Source: Burkholderiales bacterium
GTDB taxonomy: Bacteria; Pseudomonadota; Gammaproteobacteria; Burkholderiales; Nitrosomonadaceae
Length of the DNA: 64,000 nucleotides
Assembly (NCBI GenBank): GCA_024235755.1
Contig: JACKLV010000005.1
Location: 62,001-126,000 of the forward strand
Reading direction: 5' to 3'
In this document: positions 36,291-44,858 of the stretch, in pieces
How the letters are laid out: every line of letters starts with the position of its first letter
Numbering within the stretch: position 1 is the first letter of the stretch
Translations under genes and position numbers: made by a program
The notes under the pieces: model-generated
The model's database searches: none
Told to the model about the DNA's origin: nothing
Seen by the model: the letters and a program-made list of their open reading frames with translations, nothing else

Positions 36291-36950
36291 ATGAGTACAA
36301 ATCCGAGCAATAACAATAACAATTCATCTACACAAAATAACAACGCCAAGGAACGCTCCACTTCGGAGCTACTGGAAACGGTTGTTGTCGTTTATCGAAG
36401 CGAGACACTGACGATAGGCGAAATCAAAAACTCCCTGCATGAACGCGGTTTCGGCATTTTGCTGGCAATCGCCGCACTGCCGCTCTGTCTTCCTGTGCCG
36501 GTCCCTCCTGGTTACACCACTTTTTTTTCCATCCCCTTGTTTATTTTTTCAGTCCAAATGATCATCGGCATGCAATCGCCCTGGCTGCCCCTGTGGATCT
36601 CGAAAAAAAAAATTCGACGCGCAAGCCTGGAAAAACTGATTGTCAAAGCCAATCCCTGGCTTAAAAAAATTGAAAAACGGCTGCAGCCGCGCCTGACCTA
36701 TATCAGCGTGCATACCTGGGAACGGATCATCGGCATTTTCGCGTTTGTTTTCGCATTATCGATATCGCTTCCCATACCGCTGACCAACTTCCCGCCCGGC
36801 TGGGGCATTCTCATTATGTCTCTGGGATTGCTGAGCAAAGACGGCATCACCATACTCATCGGCATGATCATCGGCACTATTGGCGTCGGCATCACCATGA
36901 TCATTCTGGTATTGCTGTGGATGGGCATGTCATTACCAACGTTTTATTAA
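36291..36950 (+). CDS. exoD: ExoD-family exopolysaccharide synthesis protein
   Basis: After a polar Asn-rich N-terminus (about 25 residues) the protein has the ExoD pattern: TIGEIKNSLHERGFGILLAI, ALPLCLPVPVPPGYTT and several membrane helices with FPPGWGILIMSLGLLSKDG. ExoD was named from rhizobial exopolysaccharide mutants; its biochemical role is unclear. The gene is monocistronic. A possible terminator (ACTGGC at 36988, GCCAGT at 37012, then ATTTTT) lies downstream. Confidence 0.85.
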   Translation: MSTNPSNNNNNSSTQNNNAKERSTSELLETVVVVYRSETLTIGEIKNSLHERGFGILLAIAALPLCLPVPVPPGYTTFFSIPLFIFSVQMIIGMQSPWLPLWISKKKIRRASLEKLIVKANPWLKKIEKRLQPRLTYISVHTWERIIGIFAFVFALSISLPIPLTNFPPGWGILIMSLGLLSKDGITILIGMIIGTIGVGITMIILVLLWMGMSLPTFY

Positions 36951-37188
36951 CCAAGCACCTCGCTCTATCCGTGTTTTCTACAGTGTAACTGGCACTCTAC
37001 CCGGAACATCGGCCAGTATTTTTACATCGCCTGCCGCATTTACCATTCAGTTTCATCAGGTTGTGCGAAATCTCACAGATAACTCCTCTGCTTTTTCTTA
37101 GACTGTCAACGTGTTTGATTGAACTGAGTTATCAATTCAAAACAGCACCATTTGTCTTTATCACTGATCTCAACATAGAGGAAAACTG

Positions 37189-37464
37189 ATGAAATCTACT
37201 AAAATTATTTCTACCGTTTGCGTTCTGTCTTTATTGATTTTTGGAAACACATGGGCTGTTGCTGACAGCAACAATCACAGCAATTGGAATCAAATTGGTA
37301 TTGCTACAAGCCAGAATACGATGAACACACCGAAAAGCGAGCTAAAGAACGTACAAGCCAGACTAGAAGCACGGCTCTGCACACTGAGCCCAAGGGATAA
37401 CATCAACGCCCGCATTCAGTCCGCATCCAACAAAAATCAACTGGTAAAAGAGCAAGTCTGTTAA
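37189..37464 (+). CDS. Small secreted protein, 91 residues
   Basis: GAGG lies at the right distance before the ATG. A signal peptide ends near WAVA (residue 25). The mature part is polar, with GIATS followed by a K/R-E-L-rich helix and cysteines at CTLSP and the C-terminus. It resembles the protein at 49635-49889, which also has GIATSS then a K/L/R-rich helix and a late SGDSI segment (here SPRDNI). Both may belong to one uncharacterised secreted family. Function unknown. Confidence 0.55.
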   Translation: MKSTKIISTVCVLSLLIFGNTWAVADSNNHSNWNQIGIATSQNTMNTPKSELKNVQARLEARLCTLSPRDNINARIQSASNKNQLVKEQVC

Positions 37465-37826
37465 ATTTACCCAACTGCACCTAAGGTGGTGTCTCAGAAC
37501 CGGAAGAACTCTTTATCTTGATGCTTTATCCGAAACTGTGCTCCACCTCACCCACTTGCCTTCACGAATGGAAATTATCAGCAATGCCACGGATACAGTA
37601 GCATCAAAGAACGGCATGCCGTAACCATTTCAAAGCTAAAAATCTGATTTGGTCCCGACTGGAAACAATTTGACTCTCGGAGCAACCGACAAATTACCAT
37701 TTACGTTCAAACCGGACACCAAATTGCCTGAACAGCTGGTCAATTAATCCAAAACGCCTGGGTAAACGGCTGCGCGTTAGCGCAGTCCGGTGGAGGCCAA
37801 AGGCCGACACGAATAACTATCTTGAC

Positions 37827-37895
37827 CGCTAACGCGGAGCTAAGCCGACCGCTGGAGCGTAGCGGAAGCGGGTCGGCTTAAGCGCCTCGTTAGGC
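37827..37895 (-). repeat. attC-like recombination site 1 (integron cassette end)
   Basis: Read on the minus strand, GCCTAAC (fits RYYYAAC) begins three bases after the stop of the 190-residue gene. A long hairpin follows: TTAAGCCGACC pairing with GGTCGGCTTAG, on the plus strand 37840-37850 and 37871-37881. The site ends at GTTAGCG, near the GTTRRRY consensus. The length of 69 bp and the stop-then-site order match integron attC sites. Confidence 0.65.
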
Positions 37896-38471
37896 GCATC
37901 ACTGCGCCACTCTCGGTAAGGCTTCATTTTCATTACCCATATACGCTCTACCATCCTTAAGCTCGATGCTAGGATTATGAAATACCGCTGTCATAATTAA
38001 CATGGCACCAAGAATAGCCATGACCAAACCGGGTGACGCGGAAGTCAGCTTCAGTTTGATGGCCTGACTTTCACCTTCAATTTCAGTAGGCGTTTCGTTA
38101 AGCTTGGCTAAGATAAATATCGATCCAACGGCTATTAAAATAATTCCTGCCATTACTGCCAGATATCGAATCCATAATCTTGATGCTAACAGGGCATTTG
38201 CTTGATGGTGTCGTCTTTCCATTGCGGCGGTTTCAAGCATAAATAAACCTGCCCATTGAGCTATGTACGAGCCACTTTCGAAGCTTTCGTCCAAAGCTTT
38301 TTTATCGACTCCCATTGCTTTATCAATTATTGGCTGCGCGTTAACAGGCGACATGGAATTGAGATTTTTTGAGATGGCAGAGAACTGTTGGAGGCTTATT
38401 ACAATGAACACGACCACTAAAGAAATTATCACAACAGTAACTATAGGAAATATCTTTTGATGCCAATTCAT
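37896..38471 (-). CDS. Cassette-borne membrane protein, 190 residues, hypothetical
   Basis: The CDS itself runs from the ATG at 38471 to a TGA at 37899. Two or three membrane segments are predicted: one N-terminal (about 8-27), one in the middle (about 105-125) and one later (about 150-165). There is an aromatic stretch SGSYIAQWAGLFMLETAAME. No family was recognised. GGAG lies upstream, and a cassette-type core site GTTAGGC is 26 bases before the start on the minus strand. The next attC-like site begins three bases after the stop. This layout indicates a promoterless integron gene cassette. Confidence 0.65.
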
Positions 38472-38496
38472 TGAAACATCTCCGATTTCACCATAC

Positions 38497-38581
38497 GCCT
38501 AACGATTGAAATAAAGGGCCGCCGCTTTTCGGCGGTCCCAACCCGCGCCATTTGCGGGCGATTTTGATTGACTTGTTATAT
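38497..38581 (-). repeat. attC-like recombination site 2
   Basis: On the minus strand the site runs from ATATAAC, just after the TAA of the 93-residue gene, to GTTAGGC (38503-38497, a full GTTRRRY core). The interior contains two hairpins (CCCGC/GCGGG and CCGCC/GGCGG). The outer arms are only partly complementary, so this is a less ideal attC than site 1. The spacing relative to both flanking genes supports it. Confidence 0.55.
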
Positions 38582-38583
38582 TT

Positions 38584-38865
38584 TTACTTGAGACCATTTT
38601 CAACAAGCGCCTTATAAATACAGTTACCTTCTTCTTCATATTCTTCAGGGTTGTGTTTTTCTGAAAAAGAACTGTTTAATACCCTTGCAATAGCATCGGC
38701 AACGTCTTTTCCAGAACCACACCGTTGTAGCTGGGAAGTAATTGCATTTATCTCTGAATCAAATTCATCGTCAGGGCTTCCACCAGCCAGCAATGAATAT
38801 GGATCTATTCTGTGGATAGATTTCCTAACAATGTTTAATGCTTTGGAGAATTCCTTTTTATTCAT
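38584..38865 (-). CDS. Cassette-borne small protein, 93 residues, hypothetical
   Basis: An acidic soluble protein (SPDDEFDSEINAIT-like composition) without a signal peptide or known domain. ATG at 38865 is preceded by GGAAT-like purines and, 10 bases further up, by GTTATAT, a probable remnant of a third attC core. The stop is followed directly by attC-like site 2. Together with the 190-residue gene it forms a two-cassette array on the minus strand. Confidence 0.6.
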   Translation of the reverse strand: MNKKEFSKALNIVRKSIHRIDPYSLLAGGSPDDEFDSEINAITSQLQRCGSGKDVADAIARVLNSSFSEKHNPEEYEEEGNCIYKALVENGLK

Positions 38866-38907
38866 TTTGAAATATAACGCCTACGTCAATTGCACTTTGG
38901 CCGGAGC

Positions 38908-38943
38908 TAGTAGCCCGGATGGAGCTCACGAAATCCGGGAAAA
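38908..38943. repeat. REP-type palindrome 1
   Basis: CCCGGAT (38914-38920) and ATCCGGG (38933-38939) flank a short spacer, preceded by GTAG. The same module occurs at four other sites around the two RAYT copies. Confidence 0.75.
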
Positions 38944-38964
38944 TTGAGCCTGTTCCAGGCAAAA

Positions 38965-39495
38965 TCACTCTCCAAACTGATACTGATCAAACGTGTCATT
39001 ATTCGCACACCCCCAATTCAATGGATAAACCGTTTTCGCAACAAAACGGTGGAAGCTTGAATAAGGCCAGTCTTTCACCTGCTTAACATGGCCATGTTTA
39101 ACTGGATTATAGTGGATATAATCAATATGCCGTGAAAAATCAACATCATCACGTAGCGTATGCTCCCAAAAGCGCCGTTGCCAGAGTGCGTATTCGCCCT
39201 TGGTGTTTCGATTAATGGGTATTTGCTTTGCAAGTTGATGTGTAAAATGGCTTTTAATGGATCGCCAGCGGGAAGAATAATCAGCGTCGTCCGGTGGCAA
39301 GGTCCAGAGAGCATGCATATGTTCCGGCAATACGACCCAGGCTTCTATCGTAAATGGCCTTGCTTCTCGCGTTTTCCGCACCGCCTCACGCAAAAATTCA
39401 AGATGATCGATCAATACAGTTGATTTCCGATCACGTAAGGTGACGGTGAAGAAATAGCTTCCACCCATAACACGATTGCGTCTATATTGCACCAT
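38965..39495 (-). CDS. REP-associated tyrosine transposase (RAYT), intact
   Basis: This is a Y1 transposase-like (IS200/IS605-related) protein with the RAYT features. GGSYFFTVTLRDRK is near the start, the metal-binding HMH (LPEHMHALW) follows, then the catalytic-tyrosine helix DYIHYNPVKHGHV and SSFHRFV. RAYTs act on REP palindromes, and REP-type palindromes lie on both sides. The ATG at 39495 gives the normal family N-terminus (MVQYRRNR). The longer open frame upstream runs into the REP region and is not likely to be coding. Confidence 0.9.
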   Translation of the reverse strand: MVQYRRNRVMGGSYFFTVTLRDRKSTVLIDHLEFLREAVRKTREARPFTIEAWVVLPEHMHALWTLPPDDADYSSRWRSIKSHFTHQLAKQIPINRNTKGEYALWQRRFWEHTLRDDVDFSRHIDYIHYNPVKHGHVKQVKDWPYSSFHRFVAKTVYPLNWGCANNDTFDQYQFGE

Positions 39496-39540
39496 TCTGT
39501 TTGCCTTGTAACCAATGATAATTTGATGTCTGGTAACCTC

Positions 39541-39640
39541 GTCTATCCCGGATTCCACAAGTTCCATCCGGGCTACTAGCTTCAATAATATCGTCAGCAA
39601 GTAGCCCGGATAAAGCTTGCAAAATCCGGGAATATTGAAC
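39541..39640. repeat. Two REP-type palindromes upstream of the RAYT gene
   Basis: The first is CCCGGAT (39547-39553) with ATCCGGG (39566-39572); the second is CCCGGAT (39605-39611) with ATCCGGG (39624-39630). The two modules lie in opposite orientation, a typical paired REP (BIME-like) layout. Confidence 0.75.
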
Positions 39641-40116
39641 CTTCCCCCGGCGCATTTATTCTCCAAACTAAAAAAATTGGGTCAGGCCCATATTCAATAG
39701 ACCCTGTTTTTGCTTTTATTGCGAACAATAACCCCAATTGTCGTTGGATGTAATGGATAAAATTCTCCGATTTCTGGCTGGCTGTATGCGCCTGTTTTGT
39801 AAGCAGATGCCTACGGCAGCAAATACAAAGTGTGTTAGATTCACCTGCAAACGGTGTCTATCATTGGATTTCGCGGGAGGACCGGAAAGGCATTTCAAGT
39901 CAGGCGAGCCAAAATCCCAGCCGCTGACCGCGTGAGCAAAATCGCCATCCAATATCTATACTAACCGGTAGAGATGTGGCTTGTCACCCAGCTAAAAACA
40001 ATGATAGGCCCCTATTCGTGCTACTGCCATATGAGAGCACCCCAACAGCAAGCGGACAGTCAGTTCCATTGAGTCAACTCAATTCAACTGAAGCGCAGGA
40101 AAAACAGATCAACAAA
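39641..40116. other. Non-coding stretch between RAYT region and IS3 element
   Basis: About 475 bases. Minus-strand (39716-39952) and plus-strand (39738-39935) short frames exist, but neither has a ribosome site, signal peptide or recognisable motif. It probably includes remnants of older genes. Nothing further supported. Confidence 0.35.
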
Positions 40117-40208
40117 AGAAGTGGCCCCGGAAAGTTGGACGCCCGGCTGGTTAAGTTAAGGAGTTATTTTCTGTATGATTATTTTTATAAATAAAAGGAG
40201 TACAGAAG

Positions 40209-40490
40209 ATGAGCAAGAAGCGCAGAAATCATTCACCGGAATTCAAATCGAAAGTTGCCTTGGCTGCGATCAAGGGCGACAAGACGCTGACTGAGTTGTC
40301 GCAACAGTATGGTATCAACAGCAATCTGATCGTGAAATGGAAGAGACAGCTGATTGATCAGAGTAGCGAAGTGTTTGCATCGAGTAAGGGGCTAGCGCCG
40401 GATAGGGAATCAGAAATTCAATCTTTACAATCGAAGATAGGTCAATTGACCATGGAGAATGATTTTTTGTCCAAAACGCTCGGTCGCTAG
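40209..40490 (+). CDS. IS3-family transposase OrfA
   Basis: A 93-residue helix-turn-helix protein (HSPEFKSKVALAAIKGDKTL, ELSQQYGINSNLIVKWKRQL) followed by a leucine-zipper-like helix (IQSLQSKIGQLTMENDFLSK). This is the DNA-binding part of IS3-type transposases. It ends 20 bases before the orfB ATG and is in a different frame. Confidence 0.92.
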   Translation: MSKKRRNHSPEFKSKVALAAIKGDKTLTELSQQYGINSNLIVKWKRQLIDQSSEVFASSKGLAPDRESEIQSLQSKIGQLTMENDFLSKTLGR

Positions 40491-40510
40491 GCCGGGCGCG
40501 GAGAAAGGAT

Positions 40511-41335
40511 ATGGTTCACAAGGTACATCAATTACCCAGAACGCGGCGCTGTGAATTATTGGATATACCGAGATCAAGCAGTTACTATCACCCGCAACCA
40601 GTATCTGAAGAAGACAAGGCGCTAATGCGATTGATTGACAGAATTCATTTGGAAAAACCCTATCTTGGCTCTCGGCGTATTGTCGACGCACTGACGGAGC
40701 ACGGGCACAAAACAGACCGTAAACGTGTACAACGCTTAATGCGGCTCATGGGCATACAGGCAATCCATCCTGGGCCAAAGACTTCGAAGCGCCATCCGCA
40801 GCACAAGATATATCCATACCTGCTGAGAAACCTGGATATCAATCGCGCCAACCAGGTTTGGTCGAGTGACGTGACCTACATACCGATGGCATCCGGCTTT
40901 CTTTATCTGACGGTTATCATGGACTGTTATAGCCGCAAAGTGCTGAGCTGGCGGGTATCCAACAGCCTGGATGTCAGCTTCTGTGTCGACGCACTCGAGG
41001 AGGCGATTTATCGTTACGGAACACCGGATATATTCAACACAGACCAAGGTTCACAGTATACCAGCGAGGCTTTTACCAAAGTATTGAAGAACCACGGCAT
41101 TGAGATCAGCATGGATGGCAAGGGCGCCTGGAGAGACAACGTGTTTGTAGAACGCTTGTGGCGCAGCGTTAAATACGAGGAGGTATATCTCAATGCTTAT
41201 GAATCAGCACCTGAAGCGAGACAATCGCTGACAAAATACTTTCGGTTCTACAATGAAAAACGGAAGCATCAGACCTTGATGGCAACACCTGATCAAGTTT
41301 ATTATGAATCCATCAGGCTGCCAAAGGCAGGTTGA
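40511..41335 (+). CDS. IS3-family transposase OrfB (DDE integrase)
   Basis: A 274-residue rve integrase-core protein with an HTH_21-like N-terminal part. The catalytic triad is complete: Asp120 (WSSDVTYIP), Asp178 (NTDQGSQYTS) and Glu214 (VERLWRSVKYEEVYL), with exactly 35 residues between the last two, as expected for DDE(35)E. AAAGGA precedes its own ATG. It may also be made as an OrfAB frameshift fusion. Confidence 0.93.
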   Translation: MVHKVHQLPRTRRCELLDIPRSSSYYHPQPVSEEDKALMRLIDRIHLEKPYLGSRRIVDALTEHGHKTDRKRVQRLMRLMGIQAIHPGPKTSKRHPQHKIYPYLLRNLDINRANQVWSSDVTYIPMASGFLYLTVIMDCYSRKVLSWRVSNSLDVSFCVDALEEAIYRYGTPDIFNTDQGSQYTSEAFTKVLKNHGIEISMDGKGAWRDNVFVERLWRSVKYEEVYLNAYESAPEARQSLTKYFRFYNEKRKHQTLMATPDQVYYESIRLPKAG

Positions 41336-41480
41336 TTGTTAAGAAAATAACTCCTAAGACACCTGTCCAAAAAATGGGGTCCACTTCTAAATTTTACTGC
41401 CGTCGAAATTCCTTACATTTAAAAAAAGAAATATTGTGCGGTATTTTTGTCTACCCGAACCATATTTAACATTGGTTAGT

Positions 41481-41500
41481 CCTCGCTTCTTGAAGCGAGG
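41481..41500. repeat. Perfect 20-bp palindrome downstream of the second PEP-CTERM gene
   Basis: CCTCGCTTCTTGAAGCGAGG reads almost identically on both strands and would fold into a 9-bp stem. It lies 18 bases after the stop codon of the minus-strand PEP-CTERM gene, with no T run. It could be a transcript end, or a hairpin end of a lost IS200/IS605-type element. Confidence 0.5.
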
Positions 41501-41518
41501 AAATCAGTCCAACAGAAA

Positions 41519-42337
41519 TTAAATCATGACTTTTAAACGACGGGAAAGAGCGATTATACCTATGATAACTAACCCCAGAGTACCGGGTTCAGGTACTGTA
41601 TTTTGACATTGAGGCAAATTAGGGTTTTGTTGGCAAGGAAAAACCTGATCAGCGGTGCCTTGCACTCCAACTGTAAAGCCATTCCAGAATTCATTGGTTG
41701 AACTACGCCATGTAACTGTATCAAACGCCCCAGAAAATCTAATAACACCGTGAGGTTCTGTGCCCCCGACATTATTTGCGTTTAATTGATATTCAAAATT
41801 ACCGCCACCGAGGTCGACAATAACTTTTTCTGCACCTCCACATCCCCAATAACCGCAGTCATTTCCATCAACACCACCCAAACTTAGGATTTCAAAATCC
41901 TGATCAAAAGCATAACCATTACGATTTAGACTCACAAATGCAAAAACCGGGTTAGCAATAGCCTGGGTAAAGCTAAGTGTTTGGGATCCTTGACGACTTA
42001 AAGCCAAAATATCAGTTCCTGTCGGTATATTATCGACCCCATTTATTCCAGTACTAGTATAGGGTGAAGTGGCCGGATCTCTGCCTGAACGATTGTTTTG
42101 CCAGTAGTCAATACCTCCACCACTCATCTGTGAAAACCCGATCCCTTGCGCATTAGTATAAGTGACACCAATGGTCTCACTACCCGAAATGATCGAGCCT
42201 GTTGCTGTATATCCATTGATAGCCGACTCACTCGTCCAGTCTGTCCAATTTATTGGAACTGCCAGAGCAGAGAAACTGGCGAAACTAAATACTACGACAA
42301 CTAAATATTTTAGATTGTGAGTTATCTCTTTTCCCAT
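41519..42337 (-). CDS. PEP-CTERM sorting domain protein
   Basis: A signal peptide (cleaved near ALA, residue 26) is followed by a secreted Gly/Ser/Asn-rich body containing three tightly spaced cysteines (DCGYWGCGG). A further pair of cysteines (PCQQNPNLPQC) lies just before the sorting signal. The tail is VPEPGTLGLVIIGIIALSRR, a canonical PEP-CTERM motif with its hydrophobic segment and basic end. GGTG precedes the ATG. No other domain was recognised. It is unrelated in its body to the PEP-CTERM protein at 3539. Confidence 0.88.
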   Translation of the reverse strand: MGKEITHNLKYLVVVVFSFASFSALAVPINWTDWTSESAINGYTATGSIISGSETIGVTYTNAQGIGFSQMSGGGIDYWQNNRSGRDPATSPYTSTGINGVDNIPTGTDILALSRQGSQTLSFTQAIANPVFAFVSLNRNGYAFDQDFEILSLGGVDGNDCGYWGCGGAEKVIVDLGGGNFEYQLNANNVGGTEPHGVIRFSGAFDTVTWRSSTNEFWNGFTVGVQGTADQVFPCQQNPNLPQCQNTVPEPGTLGLVIIGIIALSRRLKVMI

Positions 42338-42592
42338 TATTTCACCTTTTTGATCTATTAATTACAATTATATCTAGAGCAATAATTATGCCATCAATAT
42401 ATTAACAACAATTTCATTGTGTTAAGCACAATCCATTACTAAAAAAGCGATAGGATGTAAAAAAATTCGACACTTCATAAGCCATAATATTTACTGCTTC
42501 TGTTTATTTGGCCGGGTATTTATCTACTTTATTCTTCTTATATCCATGACAATAAACTCACCAACTTTTACCTAAAAGTTAACCAGCAAGTA
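42338..42592. other. AT-rich intergenic region
   Basis: 255 AT-rich bases between the PEP-CTERM gene and the second REP/RAYT region. It must contain the promoter of the PEP-CTERM gene. Nothing else recognised. Confidence 0.3.
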
Positions 42593-42593
42593 G

Positions 42594-42619
42594 CCCGGAT
42601 GGAGCTTGCGTAATCCGGG
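42594..42619. repeat. REP-type palindrome 4
   Basis: CCCGGAT (42594-42600) and ATCCGGG (42613-42619), the same module as at 38914, bordering the broken RAYT copy. Confidence 0.75.
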
Positions 42620-42639
42620 AAAACCGAACCTGTCCCAAA

Positions 42640-43212
42640 CGCAGTTATTCTCCAAACTGATACTGGTCAAACTCCTCATTATTTGCACATCCCCAATTTA
42701 ATGGATAAATTTTTTTCGTAACAAAACGGTGGAAACTTGAATAAGGCTACTCTTTTACCAGCCTAAATGGGTATTCGTTTTGCAAGTTGATGCGTAAAGT
42801 GGCTTTTAATTGATCGCCAACGGTGAGAATAATCTGCATCACCAGTCGGCAAGGTCCAGGAGGCTGTCCGAGAATAGTGGTCATGGCGAGGATAAGCCAT
42901 TTTAAGACAGATTTTTTGAATGTTTGAGGCGAATCGTTGTTCTATTTAACGAAAATAATCGGGAAATATGGCCAGAATAGCTTTTTCACAGTAGAGCAAT
43001 CTATTTTCGGACAGCTTCCTAAACAGCATGCATATGCTCCGGTAATACGACCCAGGCTTCTATTGTAAATGGCCTTGTTTCTCGCGTTTTCCGCACGGCC
43101 TCACGCAGAAATTCAATATAGTCGATCAATACAGTTGATTTCCGATCACGTAATGTGACGGTAAAGAAATAGCTTCCACCCAAAACACGATTGCGTCGAT
43201 AGCGCACCATTC
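42640..43212 (-). pseudogene. Second RAYT copy, broken by a deletion and an insertion
   Basis: Nucleotide segments match the intact RAYT at 38965-39495, both its 3' part (TGATACTGGTCAAAC..., GATAAATTTTTTTCGTAAC...) and its 5' part (HMH and TVTLRDRKSTVLID region). About 140 bases of the middle are missing around 42764-42770. A 161-bp inverted-repeat element splits the rest. Only the first 63 codons remain as an open frame (43019-43210). REP-type palindromes flank it as they do the intact copy. Confidence 0.85.
42859..43019. mobile_element. 161-bp inverted-repeat element (MITE or IS remnant) inside RAYT copy 2
   Basis: The left end GGAGGCTGTCCGAGAATAG (42859-42877) and right end CTATTTTCGGACAGCTTCC (43001-43019) are inverted repeats matching at 17 of 19 positions. 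The interior has no open frame of note. Comparing with the intact RAYT, the reading continues on either side, so this is an insertion. No clear target-site duplication was identified. Confidence 0.7.
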
Positions 43213-43258
43213 ATTTGCCTTATAACCACTGATAACTCTATGTCCAGCAACCCCGCTT

Positions 43259-43284
43259 CCCGGATTCCACAGGTTCCATCCGGG
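43259..43284. repeat. REP-type palindrome 5
   Basis: CCCGGAT (43259-43265) and ATCCGGG (43278-43284), in the same arrangement as the palindrome at 39547, on the upstream side of the broken RAYT. Confidence 0.75.
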
Positions 43285-43431
43285 CTACTTGCTTTTTTAT
43301 GATCTAATAATCATATAATTGCTTAAATTGGAATGAAATATATTATTTTGCAAATCATTTCCAACAATCAATTGTGACATAGCCTAATTTTATGTTTGGT
43401 ATTTGAAGCGCTCTATGTTTTGTTGCAGCTT

Positions 43432-44423
43432 TTAGTGACTGTTTTTTTGTATCTTGGAATAAGCAATTTTAGATTGTTGAAATTGCGCAATATCAGCCAG
43501 GTTTTGCACGGAACCCGCATATAAAATACCTAACTCATTAACCGATTGGCATTTAATGTCGTTTATTTTTGTAACTTCTAGTGAATCTGAAAGTGCATTT
43601 AGTGGAGCCCCGCCTTGATAATTAAAACAGACAGCGACTTTATCGCCCCTGGATACTGTAAGTGGTTTAGCCAAGGGAAAAATTATATATTGTGTATACC
43701 AATCCAGAGTACTGCATGTCTCCATATTTAGAGCCAGTATATTTTTAGTGACGAGTCGTAAGGCATTAAATTGACCACTCTGGGTAATCGTTATTTTCCC
43801 ATCCAACTACAATTTGGGTTAAATGGCTCGGCATAGGTCAATAATTGAAATATCTCAGGATCACTGAGGTTTTGGCTTCTTGCTTGAACTGAATAGGGAT
43901 CTTGAAACAATATCGTGGGCGCATTAAAACCCTCAAAATTGAAATCTTGTTGTATTGGCTGAATAGCCTGAATGCTGGCTTCCGGTACAAAGACGGGCAA
44001 TGGCCCGCCGAACTTTCCAAATAACGTTTTTAAAAGCACTGATAACGGGCATTTGTTTTCGCGCAGCAAGCCAGTATGCAGCATTTCACAAATTACAATA
44101 TCAACGGGTTCTGGTGGCAGATAATGCATGGCATCTGCCTGAATCACATCAATCTTGTCGCCATTGGTATTTTTTCAATTAATTTCGTGCAGCTTCCACC
44201 AACTCCGGATTGCGTTCAACGCAATAAACCTTTGCGCTTTTGCGCGGCAAAAAGACTGCACACCCGTTCCGCCACCCAGTTCTAAAACTTTGGCACCTGG
44301 TTTTACCACCCAATCAATTGCCTGCTTAAAGCCTTTCATCCGGTGGGGATCATTTAGCATGTTGTAATGGTAATGTAGTGGAATGAACTGGCCGAGTTCC
44401 AGACTTTCATAGTTATTTTGCAT
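43432..44423 (-). pseudogene. SAM-dependent methyltransferase pseudogene with several frameshifts
   Basis: The start MQNNYESLELGQFIPLHYHY and the SAM motif VLELGGGTGVQSF are intact. A frameshift then occurs near 44245 (the expected VYCVERNPELVEAAR is in another frame), another near 44175, and a third near 43800 joins the last part (ITITQSGQFNALRLVTKN). Joined, they give a protein of about 330 residues with a class I methyltransferase core and a C-terminal beta-barrel-like part. This resembles protein-arginine-methyltransferase-like enzymes. Three shifts argue against a sequencing error. Confidence 0.75.
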
Positions 44424-44858
44424 ATTGGCTCCTGAATATAGGTTGCTACACAAAAAAATATAACAACAATTTAAGCTTCTATATGCAGTATGCCAGCACA
44501 CTGACCACTTTATATTGCCGAAATATAGGCAGATTGTCTTATTATTAGTAGTTGGGGCGTCATCTTGCGGCCAGGAGAGTTATTGAAAATGGTGACTGGC
44601 CGATAGCCGTCTGTCAGGTCACATTTAGATCAATTTAGCGCGGTGCCAGGTCAGATTTGAGCTAATACAGCTAAATACAAGCGCACCGCAAAAAATCGGT
44701 ATGATGCATTACATCAAGAATGTATACATCGATTTTGAGTCTGCTTCTAAAGCCATAGCGCAGCCTATATGCTTGTATTGACTCGTCGAAACCGATAGCA
44801 AAACACGATTTTCGTAGACATTACAATCGAGGTCAATTTAGGATTACTCAGGCGCCAA
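44424..44858. other. Intergenic region without recognisable features
   Basis: 435 bases. It contains the presumed promoter of the methyltransferase pseudogene on the minus strand. No ORF with a ribosome site, RNA gene or convincing terminator was seen. Confidence 0.3.

Larger units (their letters stand above)
40117..41388 (+). mobile_element. IS3-family insertion sequence, apparently intact
   Basis: The ends carry imperfect terminal inverted repeats: the left end reads AGAAGTGGCCCCGGAAAGTT, and the reverse complement of the right end begins AGAAGTGGACCCC. Inside are orfA (40209-40490) and orfB (40511-41335). No clear direct target duplication was seen at these boundaries, so the exact ends may shift by a few bases. 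Confidence 0.85.

Noticed and set aside
37700..37800. Possible third attC site left of site 1
   Set aside because: An inverted repeat around GCGTTAGCGC is present but no second core with GTTRRRY is found at a proper distance.
39716..39952. Overlapping short frames between RAYT and the IS3 element
   Set aside because: No start signals or motifs on either strand; no family could be assigned.
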